From IMG/VR virus record IMGVR_UViG_3300048625_000152, positions 62,001 to 126,000 of that record: 64,000 nt of DNA; one strand, written 5' to 3'. This document shows, one piece after another, positions 31,812 to 41,089 of this stretch. Source of the stretch: a virus. The position numbers were made by a program, and so were the translations under genes. Positions within the stretch are counted from its first letter, which is position 1. Every line of letters begins with the position of its first letter. The notes beneath the pieces were generated by a model. That model saw only the letters and a list, made by a program, of their open reading frames with translations. It did not search any database and was not told the DNA's origin.

Positions 31812-32351
31812 ATGCGTATTACAGAAGTTAGCCTGCCTAAAAATCTATGGGAATTAGTTGTATCCAATGCCGATAAGCAAGAGCTCGGTGACAATTTAAT
31901 TGATCTAGTTAACAACGCATACAGTTCTACTGCACACGGCAGTTTTGTTACCAGCATCAGAGACGTTATCCCAAGCGATTGGAATGTCATTGACTGGGAC
32001 GCCGACCCCGAAGTTGATGCGTGTGTATTTTATCGTGGTCCTAGAGCAAACGAGCAATGGGTTGGATATAAGATCCAAGGTATTGGACACGATGGACAAA
32101 AACAAAGCAAAGACCGTGTGATAAACAAAGTGACTCAGTTGCTTAACAAGCCAGGTTTCTGGATTGAAAGTAGTGATGCTATGCGGACAACCCTAAAGCG
32201 TTTACCAGTACCAATGGTAGACAGCGAGCACTTGCTGAAGTTCTTATTCAATGATCCGCATTTAAAGATGGTTGACCACGGAACCTACCAACGCAAGCTG
32301 CACAGCGGAATGGCAATTGAAACTGTATTCGGAAATCCCCGAATAACCTAA
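31812..32351 (+). CDS. Conserved late phage protein, 179 aa
   Basis: The fold looks GNAT-like or similar: SDWNVIDWDADPEVDACVFY, WVGYKIQGIGHDGQKQSK and WIESSDAMRTTLKRL are well-ordered segments of a family that recurs in T4-like aquatic phages. Activity is not established. An exact late promoter precedes it. The N terminus MRITEVSLPKN lacks an obvious LxE site, unlike other late genes here. Confidence 0.55.
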   Translation: MRITEVSLPKNLWELVVSNADKQELGDNLIDLVNNAYSSTAHGSFVTSIRDVIPSDWNVIDWDADPEVDACVFYRGPRANEQWVGYKIQGIGHDGQKQSKDRVINKVTQLLNKPGFWIESSDAMRTTLKRLPVPMVDSEHLLKFLFNDPHLKMVDHGTYQRKLHSGMAIETVFGNPRIT

Positions 32352-32356
32352 ACACT

Positions 32357-32384
32357 TTGATATCACTAGCATCTATGCTAAACT
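32357..32384 (+). promoter_or_regulatory. Sigma70-like promoter for the carboxypeptidase gene
   Basis: TTGATA and TAAACT are 16 bp apart; ATG 32395 lies ten bases beyond, so the message would have almost no leader and no Shine-Dalgarno sequence. Confidence 0.5.
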
Positions 32385-32394
32385 ACTTTGACAA

Positions 32395-33150
32395 ATGCGT
32401 AGCACTATACTTATTTTGGCATTACTTGCCAGCAGCATTAGCTGGGCGAAACCTGCCACAACTATCGACGACACTAGCGACCTTACTGCAAAGTCCTGGC
32501 TTGTCGCAGACGAACAAAACCAAATCCTAGCCAGTAAAGACACTGGCACCATACGTCCAATGGCTAGCATTACCAAGGTAATGACTGTGCTAACAGTTAT
32601 GGAAGCAAAACAGGATCTAAATCAATCCATAGCCTACAACCAAACTCTACGTCTAACTAGGCAAGAGCTTATTAATCTTGCAATGGTCAAAAGCGACAAC
32701 CATGCCGCAGATTTGCTATGCAGGAATTATATAGGCGGGTACGGTAATTGCATCAGCGACATGAATGCCAACGCTATGAAGTATGGTATGCGACATACTA
32801 ACTATGTTGATGCGACAGGACTATTACCAGACAACACCAGTACCGCAGAAGATTTGTTATTGTTATTGAATGTAGCAGAGAAGAACTATCTTATTGTGGA
32901 CTCTGCTGCCAAGACTCGAGTAGAGATTAAGAACAAAAAGCGGTGGTTGATCTTTAAACAAACCAATCCCTTAATTGGTCACAAGCACAAGTTCATTGTT
33001 AGCAAGACTGGCACCACTAATGCAGCAGGTGGATGTATTATTTTAACAGTTGAAACAGAACGCGGCCTGCGCCGCGTTGTTGTATTGGGTAGTAAAAACG
33101 GTAGAACCCGTATACCCGAGGCCGAGTTTATCTACAAGCAAGTGGATTAA
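32395..33150 (+). CDS. D-alanyl-D-alanine carboxypeptidase (S11, PBP7/DacD-like)
   Basis: The 251-residue protein has a signal peptide (ILILALLASSISWA) and all three penicillin-binding motifs: SITK at about residue 59 (SxxK), SDN (SxN) and KTGTT (KTG). S11 peptidases trim the terminal D-Ala from peptidoglycan pentapeptides or act as endopeptidases in the periplasm. A phage copy could remodel the wall to help lysis or block re-infection. It converges with the kinase-like gene, overlapping by four bases. Confidence 0.9.
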   Translation: MRSTILILALLASSISWAKPATTIDDTSDLTAKSWLVADEQNQILASKDTGTIRPMASITKVMTVLTVMEAKQDLNQSIAYNQTLRLTRQELINLAMVKSDNHAADLLCRNYIGGYGNCISDMNANAMKYGMRHTNYVDATGLLPDNTSTAEDLLLLLNVAEKNYLIVDSAAKTRVEIKNKKRWLIFKQTNPLIGHKHKFIVSKTGTTNAAGGCIILTVETERGLRRVVVLGSKNGRTRIPEAEFIYKQVD

Positions 33151-34169
33151 ACGGTTCCTAGTACATCGTGGTACCACGGATCGATGATAACTGGTGTACC
33201 ATCTGCACGTTGCATAACATTCTCTGTATGCAAGTCCCATCCCCAACCTTTGTGTGCGCCCAGTCTAGCTAGAATAAGCATAGTGATGTACAATGCTTCG
33301 TAGTAGCTTTGCTTACGGTGATCCATGAACTCGTTATGCACTAGTTCCGGGACATCAGGGTCACCGCCCCAGTAACGCCATAGATCACTTTCGGTCATAA
33401 AGTCATCAAGCACTTGCTCCCATCTAAGTTGGCGGGCTGCACACTCACTCATGATCCAAACAATGCCCTGCAATGCGGTACCAGCCGGAATAGGTTGCAA
33501 GCGTTCCATAGCGATTTGCCTAAATGGTTCGCCGTCAATTTCAAAACGATTATGATGTTGCCCCTGAATCTTAACAAATCTTGGCAAGAATGGATTTGGC
33601 TTGCTAGTTGTTACATATTGATAGAAGTCTAGGAATGTCTTTTCGCCTGTGCTTAACTGCCCACTGTCTGGCATAAGGATTTTAATTACTGTATGAGCAT
33701 CTTTTGCGTATACCGCAGCGTCTGCGCCAGCACCTAGCTCAGTGTAGCCCGCTGACTTCATTGTTTGCTGGATTTTAGCACGGTGATCGCTAGTGATTAA
33801 TTCGTCTAATACTTGCTCGTCTAGCTCTTCGTGGGGCTCGCCCAATAAGATAACAGGCATGTCGCTGTCGTATGGGCGATCACCAACTACAGTTTTAAAT
33901 AAGAAGCGCAGGTTTTGCTCTGTGCCCAGTCTACGCATACCTAACGCAATGTTTTGTGCCTGATCGTAAACCCAAACTTGTTGCCCGGGTTCAACCCCGC
34001 GCAATTCGTCGATTACAATAGGCAGTTGTTTTAGCACACGGTCTACACCAAACGGTGAAACATAGCGTTGAATAGATCTGTCAATGGTATGTTGGTCCAC
34101 CATAATCTTTAGTGGACCGAAGTTGAGTTCGCCTACTAGGGCTTCTGTTAAAATTTCGTTTATTTTCAT
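33147..34169 (-). CDS. Kinase-like fold protein with capsid-targeting-like N terminus
   Basis: The 340-residue protein ends with GWGWDLHTENVMQR and PVIIDPW, analogous to the HxD...N catalytic loop and DFG-like metal motif of protein and small-molecule kinases, and has a Gly-rich GAGADAAVYA stretch near residue 140 followed by HTVIKIL with a candidate ATP-binding Lys. The start MKINEILTEALV resembles T4 internal proteins (short amphipathic leader with a LxE site cut by the prohead protease). I infer a packaged, injected kinase. It overlaps the next minus-strand gene by four bases. Confidence 0.62.
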   Translation of the reverse strand: MKINEILTEALVGELNFGPLKIMVDQHTIDRSIQRYVSPFGVDRVLKQLPIVIDELRGVEPGQQVWVYDQAQNIALGMRRLGTEQNLRFLFKTVVGDRPYDSDMPVILLGEPHEELDEQVLDELITSDHRAKIQQTMKSAGYTELGAGADAAVYAKDAHTVIKILMPDSGQLSTGEKTFLDFYQYVTTSKPNPFLPRFVKIQGQHHNRFEIDGEPFRQIAMERLQPIPAGTALQGIVWIMSECAARQLRWEQVLDDFMTESDLWRYWGGDPDVPELVHNEFMDHRKQSYYEALYITMLILARLGAHKGWGWDLHTENVMQRADGTPVIIDPWYHDVLGTV

Positions 34170-35323
34170 CGCATGTTCATCGCTACAGTGTACTCTTTAA
34201 AGTTGTGCAAGCGATCTTGCAGTCCTCTGAGCGCAGGGTTAATATATTTAGTGACTGTAGCAGTGTCATTGAAGTTGTGTACATTAGGTCTAACGCGAGT
34301 TTGCCAATACCACACTGCAATCTTGGCAGCAATTTCTGGGTTAGCAGCAAGCTCCGGTTTTTGCTCTAACGGCAACCCCAACGCTTTTCCGGCCATACGA
34401 TAGTTGTCTCGTCCAGTGATTTGAATAAAGCCGCGCCCGTGATACCTAACTCCGTCACCTGCATGTGTATTGCCCAAGGTCTTAGCCATAGCTGGTGCGG
34501 CTTTGGGGTCGTAACGCTTGTGGAAGTACTTGGCTCCACCAATCTCCTTCATACGTGTAAAATCTGCACTTTCGTGGCGAGTTTGTGCCATGAATTGTGC
34601 TAGTTCTGCTCCTTTGATGCCGGCTCTAAGAGCAGTACGTTGTAGAGTATGTTCGGGACCAGTGTTCATACTAACACCGTAGGTTTCTGGTTGTGCTGTT
34701 TTGGACTGAGCTGCAACTGGGTGTGCAGCTTTAGCCACGTGTTGGGCTGTTGCTTTAGGTTGTGCATGTGGTGCAACTTTAGCATCAGCAGCTCCGCCAC
34801 CTAATGCCATTCCAGCAGCAAGGGCGCCTGTAGCAGCCCAGTCTTTCCACCCCTCGTCAAGATCCTGTGCAGAGTAAATGGCATCTAGTGCATCATCAAG
34901 TTGACGTAACGGAATTCCTGCATTGTTATACCCACGCTCTATGCGAGCGATGTACGCATCGTTTGGTTCAGTGCCTTGCATGTACTCGCGAGTCTCGGGA
35001 GTCATTGTGTAAATCGCTGCTTCGTGGCGCTCTCCATTGGCAAATACCGGAACCGTTTTACGATCGTATAGGGTTGGGTATCCCTCAGTTTGGTCTAATT
35101 GAGCAAGTAGCTGTCTATCGATTGCCCACAAGCTGCCGATTACCCTGGCACCAGGATACGGGAATACGTTGGCATAGGTAAACATCTCAAAGACAAAATT
35201 CTTTAGCTCTGCACGTCCAACAAATTCTGCACCCGGCATCAATTCTGGATCTGTTAACATGCCGTAGGCAAAATAATATATCGGGGCAGCACCCGCTTCG
35301 TCTAATACGTCTGTAATTTTCAT
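34166..35323 (-). CDS. Fusion of gamma-glutamylcyclotransferase-like domain and GH19-type lysozyme
   Basis: Of 385 residues, about 12-140 form a GGCT/AIG2-like domain (YYFAYGMLTDPELMPG, VIGSLWAID, DQTEGYP). An Ala/Pro-rich linker follows, preceded by QDLDEGWKDW and a hydrophobic AATGALAAGMALGGG stretch. Residues 220-385 form a GH19 chitinase/lysozyme domain (FMAQTRHESADF, catalytic Glu in RHES; KYFHKRY; YHGRGFIQITGRDNY). The N terminus MKITDVLDEAG and the internal LDEG both look like LxE prohead-protease sites, so the protein may be packaged and cut into two. A late promoter precedes it. Confidence 0.82.
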   Translation of the reverse strand: MKITDVLDEAGAAPIYYFAYGMLTDPELMPGAEFVGRAELKNFVFEMFTYANVFPYPGARVIGSLWAIDRQLLAQLDQTEGYPTLYDRKTVPVFANGERHEAAIYTMTPETREYMQGTEPNDAYIARIERGYNNAGIPLRQLDDALDAIYSAQDLDEGWKDWAATGALAAGMALGGGAADAKVAPHAQPKATAQHVAKAAHPVAAQSKTAQPETYGVSMNTGPEHTLQRTALRAGIKGAELAQFMAQTRHESADFTRMKEIGGAKYFHKRYDPKAAPAMAKTLGNTHAGDGVRYHGRGFIQITGRDNYRMAGKALGLPLEQKPELAANPEIAAKIAVWYWQTRVRPNVHNFNDTATVTKYINPALRGLQDRLHNFKEYTVAMNMR

Positions 35324-35326
35324 ACT

Positions 35327-35334
35327 GTATTTAG
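35327..35334 (-). promoter_or_regulatory. T4-like late promoter for the GGCT-GH19 and kinase-like genes
   Basis: The minus strand reads CTAAATAC, three bases before the GGCT-GH19 start. It overlaps the end of the upstream minus-strand gene. Confidence 0.45.
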
Positions 35335-36446
35335 TAGGTTAATCTACAGTTCAAGTTCTCTAAGTCAGCTGGATCATAATCTACCCCATTTGCAGTTAGT
35401 GCCGCACCTAGCTTGGTTATAAACTCGTCAACAACAATGGGACGCATGTTTGTGTAAAAGTGATTGAAATTGTATTCTAGGATTTCACTCATTGCCAACT
35501 TCATTTGCACTAGTTCTTCATGGGGTTTATTGCATAGATCTTCGAGTATGGCTAGCACTGCACTAAATCTATCAGCACTGTTTGTAATATCATCGTAGCT
35601 TTCGTCCCAAAACTCTCCAAAGGTTTTAAATCCGTAGCTACGTAAGTACGACAAGCAGCCGGCGCCTGCTAACAACAAGAATGGCATCTTTGCAACAATG
35701 GGCTTGAAAATCTTTTCTGTTAAATGTTGTTTGTTCTCGTAAAAGATTGTTTCGGTTACTAGATTTACAAATGCCTTTTGCATATCACCTATATTAACTG
35801 CGGCACTCAACTCTCCTCTTGGGGCAGGAGTATCCAGTATCATTTGGGTTTCTAATAGATCCATGTGCAATTGGATGTTTAGTTTATGCTGTACTGGCAA
35901 CATTGCATACGTGTTAGTGGATGCAGTTATCCCACTAAAATTGCTATTGTTGTAACTTACGTATCCATTGGACGTTAGATTTCTCTTTTGCAACTCAATG
36001 ATCAAGTTTGCTCTATACAAACGTTTGTCTAATGTTAAATTGTTATAAGTAATATATGCGCGGTCAAAATCGGTATTAACATTTATGTTTTCGTACCAAT
36101 GCAATCGATACCATTCATGGCACAGTAATGCGTGATAGAAGTACTGGACATCTTTCAACTCATAATCCTTACACAATTTGTCACTCTCTGTGCTATACTC
36201 ACTAGTTACTAAGACCTGACGGGACTTAAAAGATTGAGAATAAGGTCTATATACCTCGGCGTAAAATTTAGTAACATCGATTGGTTCTTGGTCATAAAAA
36301 ATAACAACAGGCTTTGCATTATCGTTTAGCAATTTAGAAACAAAGGTTATACGCTCTTGATTAAATTGAGGATAAATTAACATGATCCCTGTTTTATCAA
36401 AGAAGTGATCTTTCATTACATTATAGAAAAAATCAAAAGGAATCAT
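35331..36446 (-). CDS. Putative glycosyltransferase-like protein (EKTAKP family, copy 2)
   Basis: The 371-residue protein has the family signature HLTEKIFKPIVAKMPFLL followed by LRSYGFKTFGEFWDESYDD, which it shares with the genes at 174 and 42066. The N-terminal half (VVIFYDQEPID, VLVTSEYSTESDK) differs from the other two. Its start codon abuts the start of the divergent UDP-sugar dehydrogenase with no base between (CATATG). It is AT-richer than its neighbours. Function is inferred from motif resemblance only. Confidence 0.6.
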   Translation of the reverse strand: MIPFDFFYNVMKDHFFDKTGIMLIYPQFNQERITFVSKLLNDNAKPVVIFYDQEPIDVTKFYAEVYRPYSQSFKSRQVLVTSEYSTESDKLCKDYELKDVQYFYHALLCHEWYRLHWYENINVNTDFDRAYITYNNLTLDKRLYRANLIIELQKRNLTSNGYVSYNNSNFSGITASTNTYAMLPVQHKLNIQLHMDLLETQMILDTPAPRGELSAAVNIGDMQKAFVNLVTETIFYENKQHLTEKIFKPIVAKMPFLLLAGAGCLSYLRSYGFKTFGEFWDESYDDITNSADRFSAVLAILEDLCNKPHEELVQMKLAMSEILEYNFNHFYTNMRPIVVDEFITKLGAALTANGVDYDPADLENLNCRLTY

Positions 36447-37685
36447 ATGTTAGGCAAGAAAATTGGATTTATTGGAATTGGCAAGTTAGGAATGGCGTGT
36501 GCCGAAGTGATGGCCGAAAAGCATTCTGTTACCGGCTATGATATTTACCCCAAAACCAGTGACAAGATCAAAATTGTGGACCAACTTAAAGATGCAGTGC
36601 TTGGTCAAGACATTATTTTTGTTGCAGTACAAACACCGCATGATGCCAAGTATGGCGGTGCTAGCCCAATTGCACATTTGCCCAACGTAGACTTTAACTA
36701 CGATGTAGTTGAGCATGTGCTTAAACAGATTAACTGTTGGGCAAGACCTAATCAAATGGTTGTGCTAATTAGCACCGTACTACCAGGGACAGTGCGCGGA
36801 CGATTACGCCAACACATTACCAATCCACGTTTTGTTTACAACCCTTACTTAATTGCTATGGGCAGTGTAGAGTGGGATATGGTCAATCCCGAGATGGTTA
36901 TTATTGGTACCGAAGACGGTGATGTTACAACCGATGCAGCAGAGCTAATTGAGTTTTACAAAGGGTTGATGCAAAACAATCCACGTTATGAAGTTGGCAC
37001 ATGGGACGAAGCGGAATGTATTAAGGTGTTTTACAACACATTCATTAGTGCTAAAATTGGATTGGCTAACATGATCCAAGACGTTGCTATCAAGCAAGGC
37101 AATATTAATGTGGATGTCGTGACTGATGCACTAGCAAGATCTAGTATGCGAATCATGGGGCCAAAATATATGACAGCAGGTATGGGTGATGCCGGACCTT
37201 GCCACCCACGTGACAACATTGCATTGCGATACATGGCAGAGAAGTTGGATCTAGGTTACGACTTGTTCGACGCTATCATGAATGCGCGAGAAATTCAAGC
37301 ACGTAACTTGGCTAAATTTATTGCCGATGAAGCTAATAATGCGTTGCTGCCCGTTTACATTCACGGTAAGGCATATAAGCCGGACGTGGCATATTTAGAA
37401 GGTAGCTACAGTTTGCTAGTTGGGCATTTTCTAAAACAAGATTTTGGTATCACCCCACAATATGTTGATCCGCTAACAGAAGAACTCAATCCTAAATCCG
37501 TTAAGGGTGTGGTGCTTCTTGCACATAATAGAAAGATCACATACGGGTATGCCGGCGAAAAGAATGAGCAGGAACTCTACTGCAAACTTAACGAAGGTAG
37601 TATTGTAGTTGATCCATGGCGTCAATACGCTACTGCTCGCACTGACATTAAGGTCATCCACTATGGCAATACACGCAAAGTATAA
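36447..37685 (+). CDS. UDP-glucose/GDP-mannose dehydrogenase family protein
   Basis: The 412-residue enzyme begins with a Rossmann dinucleotide motif (KIGFIGIGKLGMACAEVM). It continues with FVAVQTPHD and STVLPGTVRG, and has GPCHPRDN with the catalytic Cys and a C-terminal domain containing GKAYKPDV. These are the motifs of UDP-sugar 6-dehydrogenases, which oxidise UDP-glucose or UDP-ManNAc to uronic acids for surface glycans. AAAGGAATC precedes ATG 36447. Neighbouring glycosyltransferase-like and oxygenase genes suggest a modification pathway. Confidence 0.85.
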   Translation: MLGKKIGFIGIGKLGMACAEVMAEKHSVTGYDIYPKTSDKIKIVDQLKDAVLGQDIIFVAVQTPHDAKYGGASPIAHLPNVDFNYDVVEHVLKQINCWARPNQMVVLISTVLPGTVRGRLRQHITNPRFVYNPYLIAMGSVEWDMVNPEMVIIGTEDGDVTTDAAELIEFYKGLMQNNPRYEVGTWDEAECIKVFYNTFISAKIGLANMIQDVAIKQGNINVDVVTDALARSSMRIMGPKYMTAGMGDAGPCHPRDNIALRYMAEKLDLGYDLFDAIMNAREIQARNLAKFIADEANNALLPVYIHGKAYKPDVAYLEGSYSLLVGHFLKQDFGITPQYVDPLTEELNPKSVKGVVLLAHNRKITYGYAGEKNEQELYCKLNEGSIVVDPWRQYATARTDIKVIHYGNTRKV

Positions 37686-38175
37686 GATCCCTAAGTTTTG
37701 GGGCATTGAATACAAGCTGTTGGATTATGTAACTGAAGAGTTCAATGATCCCGAGAGCTTGCGTATCTGGCAACACCAAGGATACCCCGGACCATTCACT
37801 GGCGCTATGTGCGACATGCGCAGTCCTCAGCCTAGTTGGAATGATAAGTTCATCGAGATATATCGAGAGATGGGATGGAAGGACATTGGTACCAGCTACT
37901 ACCGCATGGATACCGGAACAGTCTTACCAACTCACTCTGACTTGTATGCAAAGTATGTTAAACTACACAGCTTGCAAGGTCAGGAGCAACGTATCCGTAG
38001 AGCAGTAGTGTTCTTAGAGGACTGGAAGCCCGGCCACTACAGTGAGATTAACGGCATGGGGTTAGTGCATTGGGATGCAGGAACAGTGCTAGAATGGGAT
38101 TATGATACCCCACATGCCGCAGCAAACATTGGCATTGAAGCCAGATACACTTTACAAATAACAGGTTGGGTATGA
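37663..38175 (+). CDS. 2-oxoglutarate/Fe(II) dioxygenase or aspartyl hydroxylase-like protein
   Basis: The 170-residue product has VLPTHSDLYAKY (HxD metal ligands) and DTPHAAANIG (distal His), with MDTGTVLPTH typical of aspartyl/asparaginyl beta-hydroxylase-like enzymes. It would hydroxylate a small molecule or protein side chain. It overlaps the dehydrogenase by 23 bases and the amidinotransferase by four, so the three genes form one transcript. Confidence 0.72.
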   Translation: MAIHAKYKIPKFWGIEYKLLDYVTEEFNDPESLRIWQHQGYPGPFTGAMCDMRSPQPSWNDKFIEIYREMGWKDIGTSYYRMDTGTVLPTHSDLYAKYVKLHSLQGQEQRIRRAVVFLEDWKPGHYSEINGMGLVHWDAGTVLEWDYDTPHAAANIGIEARYTLQITGWV

Positions 38176-39089
38176 TATCAAGTTGGAATGAATATGATCC
38201 GTTAAAGCGGATCATTGTCGGCGATGCAACACATGCAAACTGGCCAGTACACGATCCAGTCTTTCGTGCAGAAGAACAAAACACCTTGTGGAAAGAGACT
38301 CCTCTGCCAGCAGGACCGGTACCGCAGTGGATCATCGATGAAACTAATCGCGACCTGCAACGTCTTTGTACCATTCTTACTGTACACGGCGTAGAAGTAG
38401 AGCGCCCGGATACTATGAACTTTCAAGTGCATGACGGCCTTTACAACTATTGCCCGCGTGACCGTTTTATTGTGCATGGCGGAATTATAATTGACACAGC
38501 CATGATGTACCCATGTAGGGACATGGAATATCAATGCTACATGGATTTCTTGGACGAAGCAGAACACATTATCCACATGCCACGCGATAAGGGCATGGTA
38601 CTAGATGCTGCCAATATATTGCGTGTCGCAAAAGACAAATGGTTATTTCTCGAGTCTGCTAGCGGAAATCGTGCCGCATATGATTGGCTATGCAAGCAAG
38701 TACCTGACGTGGAAATTGAGCTATGTAACTTCTATGCCGGGGTGCATATTGATTCAACTATTGTTGCATTAAATGAAAATACCTTTATTGTTAACGGTAG
38801 CAGAGTAACCAATGACACGCTGCCTAAGATGTTAAAAGACAAAGAACTGATATTTGTTAACGATGTAGTAGCTCAAGAGTTTCACGAGTATCCATATGCT
38901 AGTAAGTGGATTGCACTAAACATGCTGAGTATCAATCCCACTACTGTCATTGTTGATGCTGCACAAGACCTGCTAATTAAAACCTTGGAGGCATTAAAGT
39001 TCACAGTCATCCCATTGACTTTACGACACAGCCGCACTCTTGGCGGAGGCTTCCACTGTGTAACGCTCGATTTAGTTCGTTCGATATAA
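38172..39089 (+). CDS. Amidinotransferase (glycine/inosamine-type)
   Basis: The 305-residue protein starts SSWNEYDPLKRIIVGD, as in arginine:glycine amidinotransferases. It has the catalytic His region GVHIDSTIV and the catalytic Cys region LGGGFHCVTLDL near the C terminus, with an Asp in MVLDAANIL. It should transfer an amidino group from arginine to an amine, as in creatine-precursor or aminoglycoside synthesis. With the dehydrogenase and oxygenase upstream it suggests synthesis of a modified small molecule or glycan group. Confidence 0.85.
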   Translation: MISSWNEYDPLKRIIVGDATHANWPVHDPVFRAEEQNTLWKETPLPAGPVPQWIIDETNRDLQRLCTILTVHGVEVERPDTMNFQVHDGLYNYCPRDRFIVHGGIIIDTAMMYPCRDMEYQCYMDFLDEAEHIIHMPRDKGMVLDAANILRVAKDKWLFLESASGNRAAYDWLCKQVPDVEIELCNFYAGVHIDSTIVALNENTFIVNGSRVTNDTLPKMLKDKELIFVNDVVAQEFHEYPYASKWIALNMLSINPTTVIVDAAQDLLIKTLEALKFTVIPLTLRHSRTLGGGFHCVTLDLVRSI

Positions 39090-39093
39090 ATAC
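39085..39093 (+). promoter_or_regulatory. T4-like late promoter
   Basis: TATAAATAC overlaps the amidinotransferase stop and precedes ATG 39112 by 18 bases, driving the following methyltransferase-like and tail fibre genes. Confidence 0.6.
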
Positions 39094-39111
39094 TTAATAA
39101 TAAGAACAACT

Positions 39112-39873
39112 ATGACCGATTTTTCTAGATATTCAGATGCACTACTTTCAGCACTTAAACACTCAAGCAAAGAGCAAGAGATTGTAACTAAGAAGCAAGA
39201 GATCTTAGATGGCATCTATGGATTTCATAACTTTGTACCATCTACAACTTTATTCGTCGGGTTCAATCCAGCATTGCTATCCGCCAAGAATGGTGACGTT
39301 TCTGTCACTTGCATTAGCCAAGCTGCAAGGGATTACCTGGACAGCAAGAATATCGAATACACATACATATCAGAATCTGAGACTGTTGGTAAGAAGTTTG
39401 ACGTTGTGGTTGCAATGGAAGAATTCTTTACGTTTGCTGACAACGAGTTGGATCAGCAAAATGTTGTTAAACAGATTTGTAACCTAGCCAGTGAATTTGT
39501 GGTAAGTACTTTACGTGATTATAAGAATCAAGACTTTAAAGATCGTGAGTTCAGTATCCCGGCTGTGATTCGAAATGGTAAGACTAACTGCATTTACAAT
39601 GAGTTCCATGACTGGGACTTTGCAAACCGTAGTGCATGGACTACTACTGTATATGAAATCTCGAACCCAGCACATGAACTAACCACTTACGGACCGTTTA
39701 ATCGACGTACTATGTACTTCAAACAGTTGGCTAAGTTTAGTATGGATGCAGGTGCAGGTGATTTCATTGTGCATAAAAATCTCATGTATAAGTCATTGAT
39801 TAAGAAAAATTATGAACACGTTATCAGCATAAGATTTGAAGATCAATGGAACTATCAAAATTCGACTCGTTAG
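39112..39873 (+). CDS. Methyltransferase-like protein, 253 aa
   Basis: Residues 45-105 read like the Rossmann part of a SAM-dependent methyltransferase (TTLFVGFNPALLSA, VTCISQAARDYL, FDVVVAMEEFFTFAD), and the remainder is typical of a conserved T4-like phage family next to tail genes. It overlaps the tail fibre gene by 28 bases and ends in two consecutive amber codons. Activity is inferred. Confidence 0.6.
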   Translation: MTDFSRYSDALLSALKHSSKEQEIVTKKQEILDGIYGFHNFVPSTTLFVGFNPALLSAKNGDVSVTCISQAARDYLDSKNIEYTYISESETVGKKFDVVVAMEEFFTFADNELDQQNVVKQICNLASEFVVSTLRDYKNQDFKDREFSIPAVIRNGKTNCIYNEFHDWDFANRSAWTTTVYEISNPAHELTTYGPFNRRTMYFKQLAKFSMDAGAGDFIVHKNLMYKSLIKKNYEHVISIRFEDQWNYQNSTR

Positions 39874-41063
39874 TAGCTAACATATTAGAAGACGTACAAA
39901 CAAAGGTTGGTAATCAAATTACTGACCTCGTTAAAGATGAGCTTAGAGCTCGACTAGACACGTACAACTACGATCTAGCTGTACACAAATTAAACCAAGT
40001 ACTCGACCCCACTGACACCGAGGCGTTGCAGAAACGTATTAACTCGGCTGTGAACGCGGTTGTAAATAACATCCAAGCGCAGCTTGAAGCAGAGATTGCA
40101 GACCTTGTTTACAAGAAACTCAAGGACCTTGATGTTAACCGACAATTTAACCAAACATTAGCAACCGCAGTTAAGGACAAGATCTTTAACCTCGACTTCC
40201 CAGAAGGCAGTGTTAGTGCAGCAAGTATCAAGCAGTCAGACTTGGCTATTTCGGGTAACCAAGTTGCAGGTGGTATTATTAGAAACTTTGCATCCACCGG
40301 CATTGATGACCAATCGACTAATTGTGTTGTTACTATTCTTGATGCTGCGGTAGTTGTTGAAAACAATCTAGTAACAATGGATTTAACTGTTGAGGGCGAC
40401 CTCAACGTAAAAGGCAAGGTAGACGAGGACAGTGCGTTCTACAAACAATTAGCTAGCTCAGTTACCAATGCAGTGCAGCAAGGCCTGGATAGTGAATTAT
40501 TTGCAGGTTTCAGCGACACTATTTTTAGCAAGATCAAAACAGACGGGCTAGACTTATCCAAGATTACTGTAAATGAAAATGTAGTAATCGAAGGTAATCG
40601 CATTGGATACACCATTACCGAAAGTAACTTACAGAAGCTGGGTATGCTAAAGGAATTGCAAGTATCGGGCGAAACTCAACTTGCAGACACGTTATATGTT
40701 GGCAACAAACGTACCGGTATTAACACTCTAGAACCTAGTGCAGCATTGGCAGTATGGGACGAAGATATTGAAATTACTGTTAGCAAAGAACGCAACGGTC
40801 AGGGCCGCATTGGCACACCCAGAAATCAATCACTTGTTTTAGGCAGCAACCAGCACAGCAATATCGTGCTTAACACAGATGGATCAGCACAAATCAATGA
40901 CCTGCGTATGGGCAACGTAAAAATGTCTGCAAGCGACACCCCTCCCAACTTCTCTAGCACCAAAGGGCATATTGTGTTTAATGCCAATCCTAGCGCAGGC
41001 GGTCCATTGGGCTGGGTTTGCTTAGGTGCTGCAAATTGGGCAAATTTTGGTATAGTTGACTGA
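39846..41063 (+). CDS. Tail fibre protein, 405 aa
   Basis: The N-terminal third is helical (KVGNQITDLVKDELRARLD), and the middle has beta-repeats of the type VVENNLVTMDLTVEGDLNVKG and ISGNQVAGG, typical of phage fibres. The C terminus (GHIVFNANPSAGGPLGWVCL) matches the short domain that ends many aquatic T4-like fibre proteins. It is a late structural protein, probably trimeric and receptor-facing. Confidence 0.72.
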   Translation: MELSKFDSLVANILEDVQTKVGNQITDLVKDELRARLDTYNYDLAVHKLNQVLDPTDTEALQKRINSAVNAVVNNIQAQLEAEIADLVYKKLKDLDVNRQFNQTLATAVKDKIFNLDFPEGSVSAASIKQSDLAISGNQVAGGIIRNFASTGIDDQSTNCVVTILDAAVVVENNLVTMDLTVEGDLNVKGKVDEDSAFYKQLASSVTNAVQQGLDSELFAGFSDTIFSKIKTDGLDLSKITVNENVVIEGNRIGYTITESNLQKLGMLKELQVSGETQLADTLYVGNKRTGINTLEPSAALAVWDEDIEITVSKERNGQGRIGTPRNQSLVLGSNQHSNIVLNTDGSAQINDLRMGNVKMSASDTPPNFSSTKGHIVFNANPSAGGPLGWVCLGAANWANFGIVD

Positions 41064-41084
41064 TAATGGGTCACATGCTATAAT
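41056..41084 (+). promoter_or_regulatory. Sigma70-like promoter, leaderless class
   Basis: TTGACT and TATAAT are 17 bp apart and overlap the end of the fibre gene. ATG 41090 begins six bases after the -10 box. Confidence 0.75.
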
Positions 41085-41089
41085 ACAGC

